Shown: positions 8,028-16,594 of the stretch, in pieces
How positions within the stretch are numbered: position 1 is the first letter of the stretch
Layout of the letters: each line of letters begins with the position of its first letter
NCBI GenBank assembly: GCA_002753185.1
Contig: PDZX01000012.1
Location: 23,835-87,834 of the forward strand
Direction: 5' to 3'
Origin: Magnetococcales bacterium WMHbin3
GTDB taxonomy: Bacteria; Pseudomonadota; Magnetococcia; Magnetococcales; Magnetaquicoccaceae
DNA length: 64,000 nucleotides
Notes under the pieces: model-generated
Database searches by the model: none
What the model saw: only the letters and a program-made list of their open reading frames with translations
What the model was told of the DNA's origin: nothing
Translations under genes and position numbers: made by a program

Positions 8028-10064
8028 ATGAAGGACGACAGCAGCGCCGTGACCGGCTGGATCCGGGAGTGGCAGGAACTCATGGAGGCCTTGACAGCGT
8101 GGCATGCCAATCTGACCCGCGTGCCGGCGCTGCAATCCGACGAGGAACTGCGCACCCTGCTGGTCCGCCGGGAGCGGCTGGTGGACCAACGCCGCGCCGT
8201 GCGTCGTCTGGCGCGCGAAGAGGAACGGGAACTCCCGGAGATCGATCCCGACCCGTGGCGCTTCGCCCTGCGCGACTTCCGCCGCCAGCGTTACGCGTCG
8301 CTCCTCGCCGAGGCCGGCGAAGAACCAGGCGAGGAGAGCCGCGCCGCCGACCACCACCTGGTGCGCGAGGAGCTGGAAAACCACCCGGACGGAGTGTTCC
8401 TGCTGCCCCATTGGCACTACTTCGGCAGGATGCACAAGGCTCTGGATCACGCGCGGGTGCAACGGGAGACCACCGCCGTCACCCGGATCCACGAATTTCA
8501 CTCCCTGTTCGCCGCCCGCGAGCGGTTTCGGCATGTCACCCTCTATCTGGGACCGACCAATTCGGGCAAGACCTACCAGGCCCTGCGGCGACTCGCCGAG
8601 GCGGCCAACGGCATCTACCTGGCCCCCTTGCGGCTGCTGGCCCTGGAGGTGGCGGAAACCCTGAACGCCTGGGGGGTCCCCTGCAACATGATCACCGGTG
8701 AGGAGCGCATCGAGGTGGAAGGGGCGCGCCATACCGCCTGCACCATCGAAATGCTCCCCCTGGACCGGCGCTACGAGGTGTGCGTCATCGACGAGGCGCA
8801 AATGCTGGGCGATTCGGGCCGGGGATGGGCCTGGACCCAGGCGGTCCTGGGCGTGGCGGCGGACGAGGTGAACATCGTCGGCGCGCCGGAGTCCCGACCC
8901 GTCCTGGAAAAACTCCTCGCCCTCACCGGCGACCCCTACGAAGTCCAATACCTGGAGCGGCTGGCGCCCCTGCAACTGCTGCGCAAGCCGGTCAAGGGGA
9001 TCCGCGACCTGGAACCGGGCACCGCCATCATTCTTTTTTCCCGCCAGGGGGTGCTCAACCTCAAGGCGGAGATCGAACGCACCACCGGTACCCCCACGGC
9101 AGTGCTCTACGGCGCCCTGCCGCCGGAGGTGCGCCGACGTCAGGCGCAACTCTTCGCCTCCGGGGAGACCCCGCTCCTGGTGGCCACCGACGCCATCGGC
9201 ATGGGACTCAACCTCCCCATCCGCACCCTGCTGTTCGCCCAGGACACCAAGGTCATCGATCGCCAGGAACACCCCCTCACCCCCATGGAGGTGCGGCAGA
9301 TCGCCGGACGCGCGGGCCGCTTCGGCAAGAACGAAGTGGGATTCGTCGGCACCTACCTGATCCCCATGAACCACATCGCCACCGCCTTCCGCCTGACCCC
9401 CCATCCGGTCAAGCGCGCCCACCTGGCGCCCAATCTCGACCACCTGCTGGCCATCGCCTCGTTGAAGGGGGAACGCAATCCCGCCCTGGCCCGCCTGTTT
9501 GCCACCTTCGTCCAGACCGTCAAGCCCGACCCGGAGGTCTACGAACTGGCCGACCTGGAGGATCAGATCGTCCTGGCCCGCATTGCCGACCGGCACCGCA
9601 ATCTCGGCCTGGCCACCCGCTTCGCCCTTTCTGCGGCCCCGGTCCCGCTGCGGGAGGCCAGCGTGGTCGCCGCCTTCGAGACCATGACCGCCACCGTGGC
9701 GCGTGGCCGGGTCCTCTCTCTGGCCAAGGTGCTCCCGGAGCAGGCGCAAGGCGTGGTGGGAGGAGGGCGGCTGGGACTCCTGGAGGCGGCCATGCGCGTG
9801 GTCACCCTCTATTGCTGGCTCCATTTCCGTTTTCCGGAGCAGTTTCCGGAAATCGAGGAGGCCGAGATCCAGCGCCGCAAGATCAACCAGGAGATCGGCA
9901 CCCTGTTGAAACGGGAACGGCATCGGGAACGGACCTGCTCGATCTGCGCGAGCGCCCTGCCGCCCAAACACGAACATGCCATCTGCGATCCCTGTTTCGT
10001 GGCCATGCGCTCGCGCTCGCGACCGCGCCGCCGGCCCCCGTACCGGCGCGTCCCGCGCGAGTGA
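8028..10064 (+). CDS. Suv3-like DExH RNA helicase with C-terminal zinc motif
   Basis: 678 residues. An N-terminal region of about 165 residues is rich in charged helices. The helicase core has Walker A LYLGPTNSGKTYQAL (about 174-188), a Walker B reading VIDEAQMLGD (about 253), and motif VI within QIAGRAGRFG. The GPTNSGKT plus DEAQM pair and the spacing are those of the Suv3 family, the ATP-driven helicase of the mitochondrial degradosome, which also occurs in some proteobacteria. The C-terminus carries CSICASALPPKHEHAICDPC, a possible four-ligand zinc motif, followed by an Arg-rich tail that could bind RNA. A role in RNA turnover is inferred from the family. It is followed at 9 bp by the spermidine-synthase-like gene, so they are probably co-transcribed. 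Confidence 0.85.
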   Translation: MKDDSSAVTGWIREWQELMEALTAWHANLTRVPALQSDEELRTLLVRRERLVDQRRAVRRLAREEERELPEIDPDPWRFALRDFRRQRYASLLAEAGEEPGEESRAADHHLVREELENHPDGVFLLPHWHYFGRMHKALDHARVQRETTAVTRIHEFHSLFAARERFRHVTLYLGPTNSGKTYQALRRLAEAANGIYLAPLRLLALEVAETLNAWGVPCNMITGEERIEVEGARHTACTIEMLPLDRRYEVCVIDEAQMLGDSGRGWAWTQAVLGVAADEVNIVGAPESRPVLEKLLALTGDPYEVQYLERLAPLQLLRKPVKGIRDLEPGTAIILFSRQGVLNLKAEIERTTGTPTAVLYGALPPEVRRRQAQLFASGETPLLVATDAIGMGLNLPIRTLLFAQDTKVIDRQEHPLTPMEVRQIAGRAGRFGKNEVGFVGTYLIPMNHIATAFRLTPHPVKRAHLAPNLDHLLAIASLKGERNPALARLFATFVQTVKPDPEVYELADLEDQIVLARIADRHRNLGLATRFALSAAPVPLREASVVAAFETMTATVARGRVLSLAKVLPEQAQGVVGGGRLGLLEAAMRVVTLYCWLHFRFPEQFPEIEEAEIQRRKINQEIGTLLKRERHRERTCSICASALPPKHEHAICDPCFVAMRSRSRPRRRPPYRRVPRE

Positions 10065-10073
10065 GCCGCCGCC

Positions 10074-10874
10074 ATGCAGACACTCTACCACAAGCAGCAT
10101 CGCGACGGCCTGGTCGAGGTGGTCGAGGATGGGGAGCACCGCACCCTCAGCTTCGACTCCCACCTGGTGCAAAGCCGCATGTTCCTCGCCGATCCCATCG
10201 CCCTGGCCCTGAATTACACCCGCTGCATGATGGCCGGGTTGCTCCTCGGCGAGGCCAAGGGACGCGATACCCCGTTGCGCGTCCTGATGATCGGTCTGGG
10301 CGGGGGATCGATGGCCAAGTTCCTGCTGCGCCATTTCCCCGCCTGCCGCATGGACGTGGTGGAACGGGACCCGGATATCCCGCCGTTGACCAGGGAGTAT
10401 TTTCACCTGCCGGACTCCGACCGCCTGACCCTTTTTTTGGAGGACGGGGCCAGCTTTCTGGATCGCCGGGCCGCGTCCGGCTATGATCTGATCCTGGTGG
10501 ATGCCTACGACCGGGAGGGGATGTCGAGTTCGGTGTATGCCATGCGTTTTTTCGCCGCTCTGGAGGCGCATCTGACCTCGCGGGGGGTGGTGGCCGTCAA
10601 TTTCGTGCGCGGGGAGGCCAACCTGTTTCGCCGTTGCACGGAGTTTCTGCTGGAACGGTTCGCGGGACGGGTGTTGAGCCTGCCGGTTCCGGGGAGCAGC
10701 AACGAGATCGGCTTTGCCGGTCCTGGGGTGGAGGCGTGGGAGGACCGGCGCGAGATCGATGCCAGGGCATGGGAACTGGAGGATTGGTTGGGGCTGGATT
10801 TCGCCATGTTCGTCCGGGAGATGCGGCTGATGGAACTGCCGGCCGGGCCGTGGCGCTGGCTGGGGTTGCGCTGA
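10074..10874 (+). CDS. Spermidine synthase-like (SpeE-fold) methyltransferase-family protein
   Basis: 266 residues with a Rossmann fold. VLMIGLGGGSMAKFLLRHFP is the cofactor-binding glycine loop, VVERDPDI holds the acidic residue that follows strand 2, and YDLILVDAYD is the strand-4 motif typical of SpeE-type proteins. An N-terminal beta hairpin (YHKQHRDGLVEVVEDGEHRTL) resembles the polyamine-synthase tetramerisation domain. Whether it makes polyamine is uncertain: many such proteins lack aminopropyltransferase activity. It follows the helicase gene by 9 bp and precedes the lectin-like gene by 18 bp, so the three probably form one operon. Confidence 0.8.
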   Translation: MQTLYHKQHRDGLVEVVEDGEHRTLSFDSHLVQSRMFLADPIALALNYTRCMMAGLLLGEAKGRDTPLRVLMIGLGGGSMAKFLLRHFPACRMDVVERDPDIPPLTREYFHLPDSDRLTLFLEDGASFLDRRAASGYDLILVDAYDREGMSSSVYAMRFFAALEAHLTSRGVVAVNFVRGEANLFRRCTEFLLERFAGRVLSLPVPGSSNEIGFAGPGVEAWEDRREIDARAWELEDWLGLDFAMFVREMRLMELPAGPWRWLGLR

Positions 10875-10892
10875 GGGAGGGAGAGCGGGGGC

Positions 10893-11402
10893 ATGATGCG
10901 ATTCTTGTTGGTGGTGCTGGTGCTGGCGGGATTGGCGGCGGGCGCGGTGGTGGCGCGTCAGGAAAAGATGGCCCTGGAACAGCGCCTGGCGCTTCTGGAA
11001 ACCCGGTCGCAACAACAAAAGGAGCATTGGGACGGACAGATGGCGGAACTCGACGCCATGACGAAGCGTCTGCAAGAAGCGGAGGCCAATGCCACGCGGG
11101 AGCCGCCGTTGCGCCTGGAGCAGGGCAGCGTGGCCGCAAAACCGGAGGATCGGGAGTGGAAGCTGGCCAACCTCTTTTCCCGCACGCGGGAGTTTCGTGG
11201 GCGCGTGGCGTTCGCCTCTCCCTTCGCCAGGCCCCCGCAAGTGATGCTGGGGATCGTTCTGCTGGATGTGCAGCACGACAAGATCCGCTTTCATGCCACG
11301 CCGGAGGCCATCGATGAGAGCGGCTTCACCATGCTCTTCGAAAGCCGTTCCGAGGAACGGCCCCGCGAGGTCAAGGTGGCGTGGCTGGCCTTTGGCCGCT
11401 GA
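10893..11402 (+). CDS. Membrane-anchored protein with coiled coil and H-type lectin-like domain
   Basis: 169 residues. Residues 1-22 form a hydrophobic N-terminal anchor (MMRFLLVVLVLAGLAAGAVV), residues 25-70 a charged heptad-like coiled coil, and residues 95-169 a domain matching the H-type lectin pattern: GRVAFASPFARPPQVMLGI, then LDVQHDKIRF, GFTMLFES and a terminal VKVAWLAFG. In animals and slime moulds this fold binds sugars, often as trimers. A coiled-coil stalk in front of it fits a trimeric envelope protein. The biological ligand is unknown. Its 3' end overlaps the convergent glycosyltransferase gene by 32 bp. Confidence 0.72.
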   Translation: MMRFLLVVLVLAGLAAGAVVARQEKMALEQRLALLETRSQQQKEHWDGQMAELDAMTKRLQEAEANATREPPLRLEQGSVAAKPEDREWKLANLFSRTREFRGRVAFASPFARPPQVMLGIVLLDVQHDKIRFHATPEAIDESGFTMLFESRSEERPREVKVAWLAFGR

Positions 11403-12609
11403 CCTCGTATAGTACCGTGCGCCAGGCCGCCACGGCGTGGGTGCGGTCGAAACGCTCTTCCAGCATGCGGCGCGCCCGGTTGCCCATCTCCCGGCGCAGC
11501 GCCGGATTGTCGCGCAACAGACGAATCTTTTCCGCCAGTTGTCCGGCGTCCCCCGGCGGCACGGTGAAACCGCATGCGTGGCGTCGCAACTCCTGTGCGA
11601 TGGCCCCGTCTTCCGCCCCGATGAACAGGATCGGCCGGCCAGCGGCGGCGATGCCGTAGAACTTGCTCGGCACGATCATCCCTTCCAGTTCCGGCGCCAG
11701 GGAGATCCAGTGGATGTCCGCCGTGCCCAGCGACCAGGAGAGCCGCTCCTTGGGCTGATAGGGCAGAAAACGCATGCCGTCGATCCCCGTCAACCCGGCC
11801 TGATGGCGCAACTCCGCGTGACGGGCGCCCCCGCCGATGAACAACCACACCGGATCCCCCGGCCCGTTCAGCAGACGCGCGGCCCCAAGCGCGGTGGCGA
11901 ACTCGTGCGCCCGTCCCAGATTGCCGGAATAGCCGATCACGCAACGATCGGTCAGGCCCCATTCCTGGCGCAACGGATTTTCCTCCGGGGGCACTGGCCG
12001 GATTGTCTCCTGGTCCGCCCAGTTGTGAATCACCCGGATGGTGGCTTGCGGGATCCCCTCCGCGATCAGCCGGTGGGCCATGCCGTCGCTCAACACCACG
12101 TTGACCTTTGCCGCGCGCAGCGAAGCGTTGCGCAAACGGCGCGGCAGGGCGGCAAGCGAGGTGTTCATGCCCGCCACCCCCAACGCTTGTGCCACTTCGG
12201 GGAAGAGATCCTGGATCCAGTTGATGAGGATCCCTTGTTTCCGCCGGGCGATCCATGCGGCCACCAGGGAGATCAGGGGGGGATCGGTCATGGCCACCAG
12301 CAGATCCCTCGGCCGGACATGCCGCCACAAGGCCGGGATCACCGCCAGATGAAAGGAGAGATAATCGATGGCGCGCCCTCCCAGGTGAAAACGACCGAAG
12401 CGGGAGGTGGGCACGCGCAGAATGTCGATCCCTCGCCAGTTCTCCCGTGGCGGGAGGGAGGCATCGGGGTCGTCATAACGTTGACGGCTGGTGATGACGC
12501 AGACCCGTTCCCCTCCGGCCACCAGGTCGATGGCCAGTTCGGTCAGCAGTTGACTGGTGGCGGAGTGGTCGGGATGAAAATAGCGGTTCAGGAAGAGGAT
12601 GCGGCGCAC
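11371..12609 (-). CDS. Glycosyltransferase family 4 (WbuB-like)
   Basis: 412 residues with two Rossmann domains of the GT-B fold. The N-terminus MRRILFLNRYFHPDHSATSQ is the acceptor-side motif of WbuB/WcaI-like enzymes. The C-terminal domain has VIGYSGNLGRAHEF, LFIGGGARHAEL, and the nucleotide-sugar loop LAPELEGMIVPSKFYGIAAAG with the retaining-enzyme glutamate region. It probably adds a sugar to a surface polysaccharide or O-antigen precursor at the cytoplasmic face of the inner membrane; donor and acceptor are not readable. It starts 8 bp after the lytic transglycosylase stop, so the two share a transcript. Confidence 0.88.
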   Translation of the reverse strand: MRRILFLNRYFHPDHSATSQLLTELAIDLVAGGERVCVITSRQRYDDPDASLPPRENWRGIDILRVPTSRFGRFHLGGRAIDYLSFHLAVIPALWRHVRPRDLLVAMTDPPLISLVAAWIARRKQGILINWIQDLFPEVAQALGVAGMNTSLAALPRRLRNASLRAAKVNVVLSDGMAHRLIAEGIPQATIRVIHNWADQETIRPVPPEENPLRQEWGLTDRCVIGYSGNLGRAHEFATALGAARLLNGPGDPVWLFIGGGARHAELRHQAGLTGIDGMRFLPYQPKERLSWSLGTADIHWISLAPELEGMIVPSKFYGIAAAGRPILFIGAEDGAIAQELRRHACGFTVPPGDAGQLAEKIRLLRDNPALRREMGNRARRMLEERFDRTHAVAAWRTVLYEVSGQRPATPP

Positions 12610-12617
12610 CGGGCCGG

Positions 12618-13415
12618 TCAGCCCGCGACCTTGCCGTCCACCATCCCCATGATGCGGGAGACGTAACGGCGGGTTTCGCCAGGCATGGCGGAGGCGGGCT
12701 GGCGCTCCAGATTGCCCATGCCCCAGTTGTAGGCGGCCAGGGCGGAACGGATGTCCCCGTCGTAGCGGTCGAGCAGGCGGCTCAGATAAAGGGTGCCACC
12801 CATGATGTTCTCCTCGGCGTCGAAGGGATCCTGAACCCCCAGTTCTTTGGCGGTTCCGGGCATGAGCTGCATCATGCCCTGGGCGCCGGCGGGGGAGACC
12901 GCCTTGGGATTGAAGCTGCTCTCCACCTGGATCACGGACCGGATCAGATCGGCGTCCACGCCATAGCGCTCGCTGGCCCGCTGGACGATCTCGTCGTAAC
13001 TCCCCCCCTCGCGCTGCAAGGAGATCTTGAGGGCGGGATCAATGGAGGGCTTGGGCGGTTTGGCATGCTTCATGGCGTTGGTGTTGACCAGATTCGGCGG
13101 ACTGGAGACAAATGGCCGTCCCTCCTCGATGCCGGAGAGACCGCCGCCGGGAAGTGAGGTCGGCAACCCGCCGCCGCCATGCACGGAGTCCTTGGCCTGT
13201 CGCAGGGCGCTCACCACTGCCTCCACCAGGGCATTGATCTTGGAATGGGAAAGGGGATCGCTGTTTTGGGAGATGCCGCCGCGCTCTCCCACGGCCTGCA
13301 AGAGCAGTTCGTTGAAGCTGTTCACATCCGCTTGCGGCTGGAGACGTCCGCGTCCCTCCTTCTGGCCGGCGGCGTGAATGGCAAAATTCGACATGGTGAT
13401 GGGGGTGGTCGTCAT
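12618..13415 (-). CDS. Lytic transglycosylase, SLT domain
   Basis: 265 residues. Residues 1-130 are low-complexity and proline/glycine-rich with no clear signal peptide. The C-terminal SLT lysozyme-like domain starts near ASERYGVDADLIRSVIQVES, whose Glu is the catalytic acid, and continues with SPAGAQGMMQLMPGTAKELG and ALAAYNWGMGNLERQ. The enzyme cleaves the peptidoglycan glycan strand to form 1,6-anhydro ends. Absence of a Sec signal and the disordered N-terminus recall flagellar rod-associated or secretion-associated transglycosylases, though no flagellar rod gene is nearby. An internal ATG at 13394 is a possible alternative start. Confidence 0.87.
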   Translation of the reverse strand: MTTTPITMSNFAIHAAGQKEGRGRLQPQADVNSFNELLLQAVGERGGISQNSDPLSHSKINALVEAVVSALRQAKDSVHGGGGLPTSLPGGGLSGIEEGRPFVSSPPNLVNTNAMKHAKPPKPSIDPALKISLQREGGSYDEIVQRASERYGVDADLIRSVIQVESSFNPKAVSPAGAQGMMQLMPGTAKELGVQDPFDAEENIMGGTLYLSRLLDRYDGDIRSALAAYNWGMGNLERQPASAMPGETRRYVSRIMGMVDGKVAG

Positions 13416-13564
13416 TTCGTCACCTGTTGGTGGTTTTGGTTTGTTTTACCAATTTGCAAACTTTGGACCAGAGTTGACTGACCGTGCGCAATTGACGGCG
13501 TGCCATGATGGGGCCTAGAATTTATCGGCGGATCAATTCAAATGGGGTTGGAGGATCGCACGGC

Positions 13565-16500
13565 ATGCGCTTTTTCGCGGATTTGCACATCCATTCCAAA
13601 TACTCCCGCGCCACCAGCCGGGATGCCGATCTGGCGCCCCTGGCGCTGTGGGCCAGGAAGAAGGGGATCACGGTGCTGGGGACCGGGGATTTCACCCATC
13701 CCGCCTGGATCGCCCGCATCGCCGAACTGACCGTCCCGGCGGAACCCGGCCTCTTGCGGCTGCGGCCGGGACTGGAGGAGGGCGTCTCGGAGGATCTGCG
13801 CGCCCTGGGGATGCGCTCCGGCGAGGGAATGGGGGTGCGCTTTCTCTTGTCGGTGGAGATCTCGACCATCTACAAAAAGGGGGATGCCACCCGCAAGGTG
13901 CATCACCTCATCTGCGTGCCGAGCCTGGAGGCGGCGCGGCGGCTGAATCTGCGCCTGGCGCGCATCGGCAATATCGCCTCGGATGGCCGTCCCATTCTGG
14001 GCCTGGACTCACGCGATCTGCTGGAGATCACCCTGGAAAGCGATCCCGACGCCTTCCTGATTCCCGCGCACATCTGGACCCCCTGGTTTTCGGCGCTGGG
14101 GTCCAAGTCGGGTTTCGACTCGATTCAGGAGTGCTATGGGGACCTGGCGGGACACATCATGGCCGTGGAGACCGGACTCTCCTCGGACCCGCCCATGAAC
14201 TGGCGGGTGAGCAGCCTGGATCGCTACCGGCTGGTGTCGTTCTCGGACGCCCACTCGCCGATGAAGCTGGGCCGCGAGGCCACGGTGTTCGAGACGGATC
14301 TGGACTATTTCGCCATCCGCCGGGCACTGGAGAGCGGCGTCGGCTACGCGGGCACCGTGGAGTTCTTCCCGGAGGAGGGCAAGTACCACCTGGACGGCCA
14401 CCGCAACTGCCATGTGGTCCTGGAGCCGGAGGAGACCAGGCGGCTGGCGGGGATCTGTCCGGCGTGCGGCAAGCCGTTGACCGTGGGGGTCTTGAACCGG
14501 GTGGAGTTGCTGGCGGATCGGCCTGAGGGGGGCGAGCGCCCGGCGACGGCGGCGCCGTTTCGTTCCCTGATCCCTTTGACGGAGATCATCGCCGAGATCG
14601 AGGGGGTGGGGCCGGGGTCGGGTCGGGTGAACCGCATCTACGAGGAGATGCTGTGCGCCCTGGGGCCGGAGTTGTCGATTCTGGAAGCGTTGCCGGTGGA
14701 GGAGATCCGGCGCGCCGGCTCCATCCGGCTGGCCGAGGCGATCGAGCGGGTGCGGCGCGGCGAGGTGATCCGCCAGGGGGGATACGACGGGGAGTATGGG
14801 GTGATTCGGGTTTTTTCACCGCGTTCCCCGTCCGTGAAGGCGCAATCGGTGGTCAAGGCGGTCCCCAAACCGGTGGAGGCGGTCACGGTTGCCCCGGCGG
14901 CCATGGAGGAGCAGGGGCTGGACCCGGAGCAGGAGTCCGCCGCCGCGTATGCCGGGGGACCCTTGTTGATTCTGGCCGGTCCCGGCAGCGGCAAGACCCG
15001 TACCCTGACCCATCGTCTGGCGCGGGTGATTGGCGACGGGGCGGTGCCGGAGGCGTGTCTGGCGGTCACCTTCACCCGGCGCGCCGCCCAGGAGATGCGG
15101 GAACGTCTGGCCTCCCTGCTGGGCGAGGCAGTGGCCGGGCGGGTGCCGGTGATGACCTTTCATGCCCTGGGGTGGATGCTGGTGCGGGAGCGCCAGCCCG
15201 GCTGGAGCATCGCCAGCGAGGCCGAGGTGGCGGGTTTGCTGCAACAGAGTGGCCTGACGCGAACCGAGGCGATGCAGCGCTTGAGCCGTTTTTCTTCCTT
15301 GCGGCGCGGCGTGACGGACGCGGACACCTCCGCACTGGAGGCCCATCGTGCGCTGTTGCGTCAGCGGGGTTGGGTGGAGATGGAGGATGTGATTTTGTTG
15401 CCCGTGGCCTGGATGGAGGCCGATGCCGATTTGCGGCAGGCCTGGCGGGGCCGTTGGCGGCGGTTGTTCGTGGACGAATTCCAGGACATCGACGCCGGCC
15501 AGTATGCCTTGATGCGGCATCTGGTGTCCGAGGAGGGCGAGTTGTGCGTGATCGGGGATCCGGATCAGTCGATCTACGGATTTCGGGGTGGCGATCCCCG
15601 TTTTTTTCAGGAGTTGGCGCGTGATTTCGACAATTTGCGCACCGTGCGCCTGACGCGCAACTACCGTTCGGGCCAGGCGATCCTGCGCGGGGCATTGAAT
15701 GTGATCGCCCATGCCACCGAGCGTCGCGAGCGGGAGTTGACCGCCATGCGGGAGGACGCGCGCCGCATCGTCATTCACGAGGCGGCGGACGAGGGGGCCG
15801 AGGCCCGTTACGTGGTGCGGACACTGGAAAAAATGATGGGGGGTCATGCCTTTCACTCCCTGGACAGCGGTCGGGTGGACGGGCATGGCGGCGGGAATTA
15901 CTCCTTTGCCGATTTCGCGGTGCTGTATCGCTCCGATTCCCAGTCGGTGGCCTTGCGTCAGGCCTTCGAGCAGGCCGGGATCCCGTACCGGAAGCGCGCC
16001 CATGGCCGTTTGACCGAGCATCCCGGCGTGCATCCCCTGTTGGAGCGGATGCGTTCGGACGCCGCTGGTGGTTCGCTCGCGGAGCGTCTGCGCCGTGCCG
16101 TTCCCCCTGGCGAGGTGGAGATGGCCGACGCCCTGGAGTGGCTGACCCCCCTGGCGTTGCGCCATGGCGAGAACGAGGCCGCGTTCCTGACCGCCCTGAT
16201 CCATGGCGAGGAGTTGGACTGGTGGGATCCCCGTGCCCAGCGGGCATCGTTTCTGACCCTGCACGCTTCCAAGGGATTGGAGTTCCCGGTGGTGTTCATC
16301 ACCGGCTGCGAGGACGGCCTGACCCCCTGGCGCTGGGGTGGCGAGGTTTCCGAGGCGGCCCTGGAGGAGGAGCGTCGTCTGTTTTTCGTGGCCATGACCC
16401 GCGCCAGGGAAACCCTGATCCTGACCCGCGCCAAACGCCGCTTGTGGCGTGGCGTGGCCCGCGACATGGTCATTTCGCCATTTTTGACCCAGATCCGCGA

Positions 16501-16594
16501 GGAGCTTCTGGAGCATCAACGCGCCATGGCCGGTCGTCCCCCGAAGAGACCCGCCGCCGCTGCCAAACAGTTGACCTTGAATTGGGATGATTGA
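13565..16594 (+). CDS. EndoQ-like PHP nuclease fused to UvrD/Rep-type helicase
   Basis: 1,009 residues. I chose the ATG at 13565 because GGAGG (13550-13554) lies 10 nt upstream. Residues 1-400 form a PHP phosphoesterase domain: DLHIHSKYSRATSRD, TGDFTHPAW, HHLICVPS, AHIWTPWFS and SFSDAHSP carry the metal-binding His/Asp residues. A CPACGKPL zinc motif near 298 and a helical segment follow. This is the arrangement of endonuclease Q (TIGR00375 family), which nicks DNA 5' to deaminated bases. Residues 455-1009 are a superfamily 1A helicase: Walker A ILAGPGSGKTRTLTHR (about 468), TFTRRAAQEMRER, LFVDEFQDIDAGQYALM, GDPDQSIYGFRGGD, LTRNYRSGQ, LHASKGLEFPVVF and VAMTRARETL. All core helicase motifs are intact. 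A single-chain incision plus unwinding machine for damaged DNA is inferred. Confidence 0.85.
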   Translation: MRFFADLHIHSKYSRATSRDADLAPLALWARKKGITVLGTGDFTHPAWIARIAELTVPAEPGLLRLRPGLEEGVSEDLRALGMRSGEGMGVRFLLSVEISTIYKKGDATRKVHHLICVPSLEAARRLNLRLARIGNIASDGRPILGLDSRDLLEITLESDPDAFLIPAHIWTPWFSALGSKSGFDSIQECYGDLAGHIMAVETGLSSDPPMNWRVSSLDRYRLVSFSDAHSPMKLGREATVFETDLDYFAIRRALESGVGYAGTVEFFPEEGKYHLDGHRNCHVVLEPEETRRLAGICPACGKPLTVGVLNRVELLADRPEGGERPATAAPFRSLIPLTEIIAEIEGVGPGSGRVNRIYEEMLCALGPELSILEALPVEEIRRAGSIRLAEAIERVRRGEVIRQGGYDGEYGVIRVFSPRSPSVKAQSVVKAVPKPVEAVTVAPAAMEEQGLDPEQESAAAYAGGPLLILAGPGSGKTRTLTHRLARVIGDGAVPEACLAVTFTRRAAQEMRERLASLLGEAVAGRVPVMTFHALGWMLVRERQPGWSIASEAEVAGLLQQSGLTRTEAMQRLSRFSSLRRGVTDADTSALEAHRALLRQRGWVEMEDVILLPVAWMEADADLRQAWRGRWRRLFVDEFQDIDAGQYALMRHLVSEEGELCVIGDPDQSIYGFRGGDPRFFQELARDFDNLRTVRLTRNYRSGQAILRGALNVIAHATERRERELTAMREDARRIVIHEAADEGAEARYVVRTLEKMMGGHAFHSLDSGRVDGHGGGNYSFADFAVLYRSDSQSVALRQAFEQAGIPYRKRAHGRLTEHPGVHPLLERMRSDAAGGSLAERLRRAVPPGEVEMADALEWLTPLALRHGENEAAFLTALIHGEELDWWDPRAQRASFLTLHASKGLEFPVVFITGCEDGLTPWRWGGEVSEAALEEERRLFFVAMTRARETLILTRAKRRLWRGVARDMVISPFLTQIREELLEHQRAMAGRPPKRPAAAAKQLTLNWDD

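Noticed and set aside
7977..11294. 1,105-codon open frame on the minus strand
   Set aside because: It is antisense to the helicase, the spermidine-synthase-like and the lectin genes, has repetitive Gly/Gln/His-rich composition and no domain; it is a by-product of GC-rich codons.
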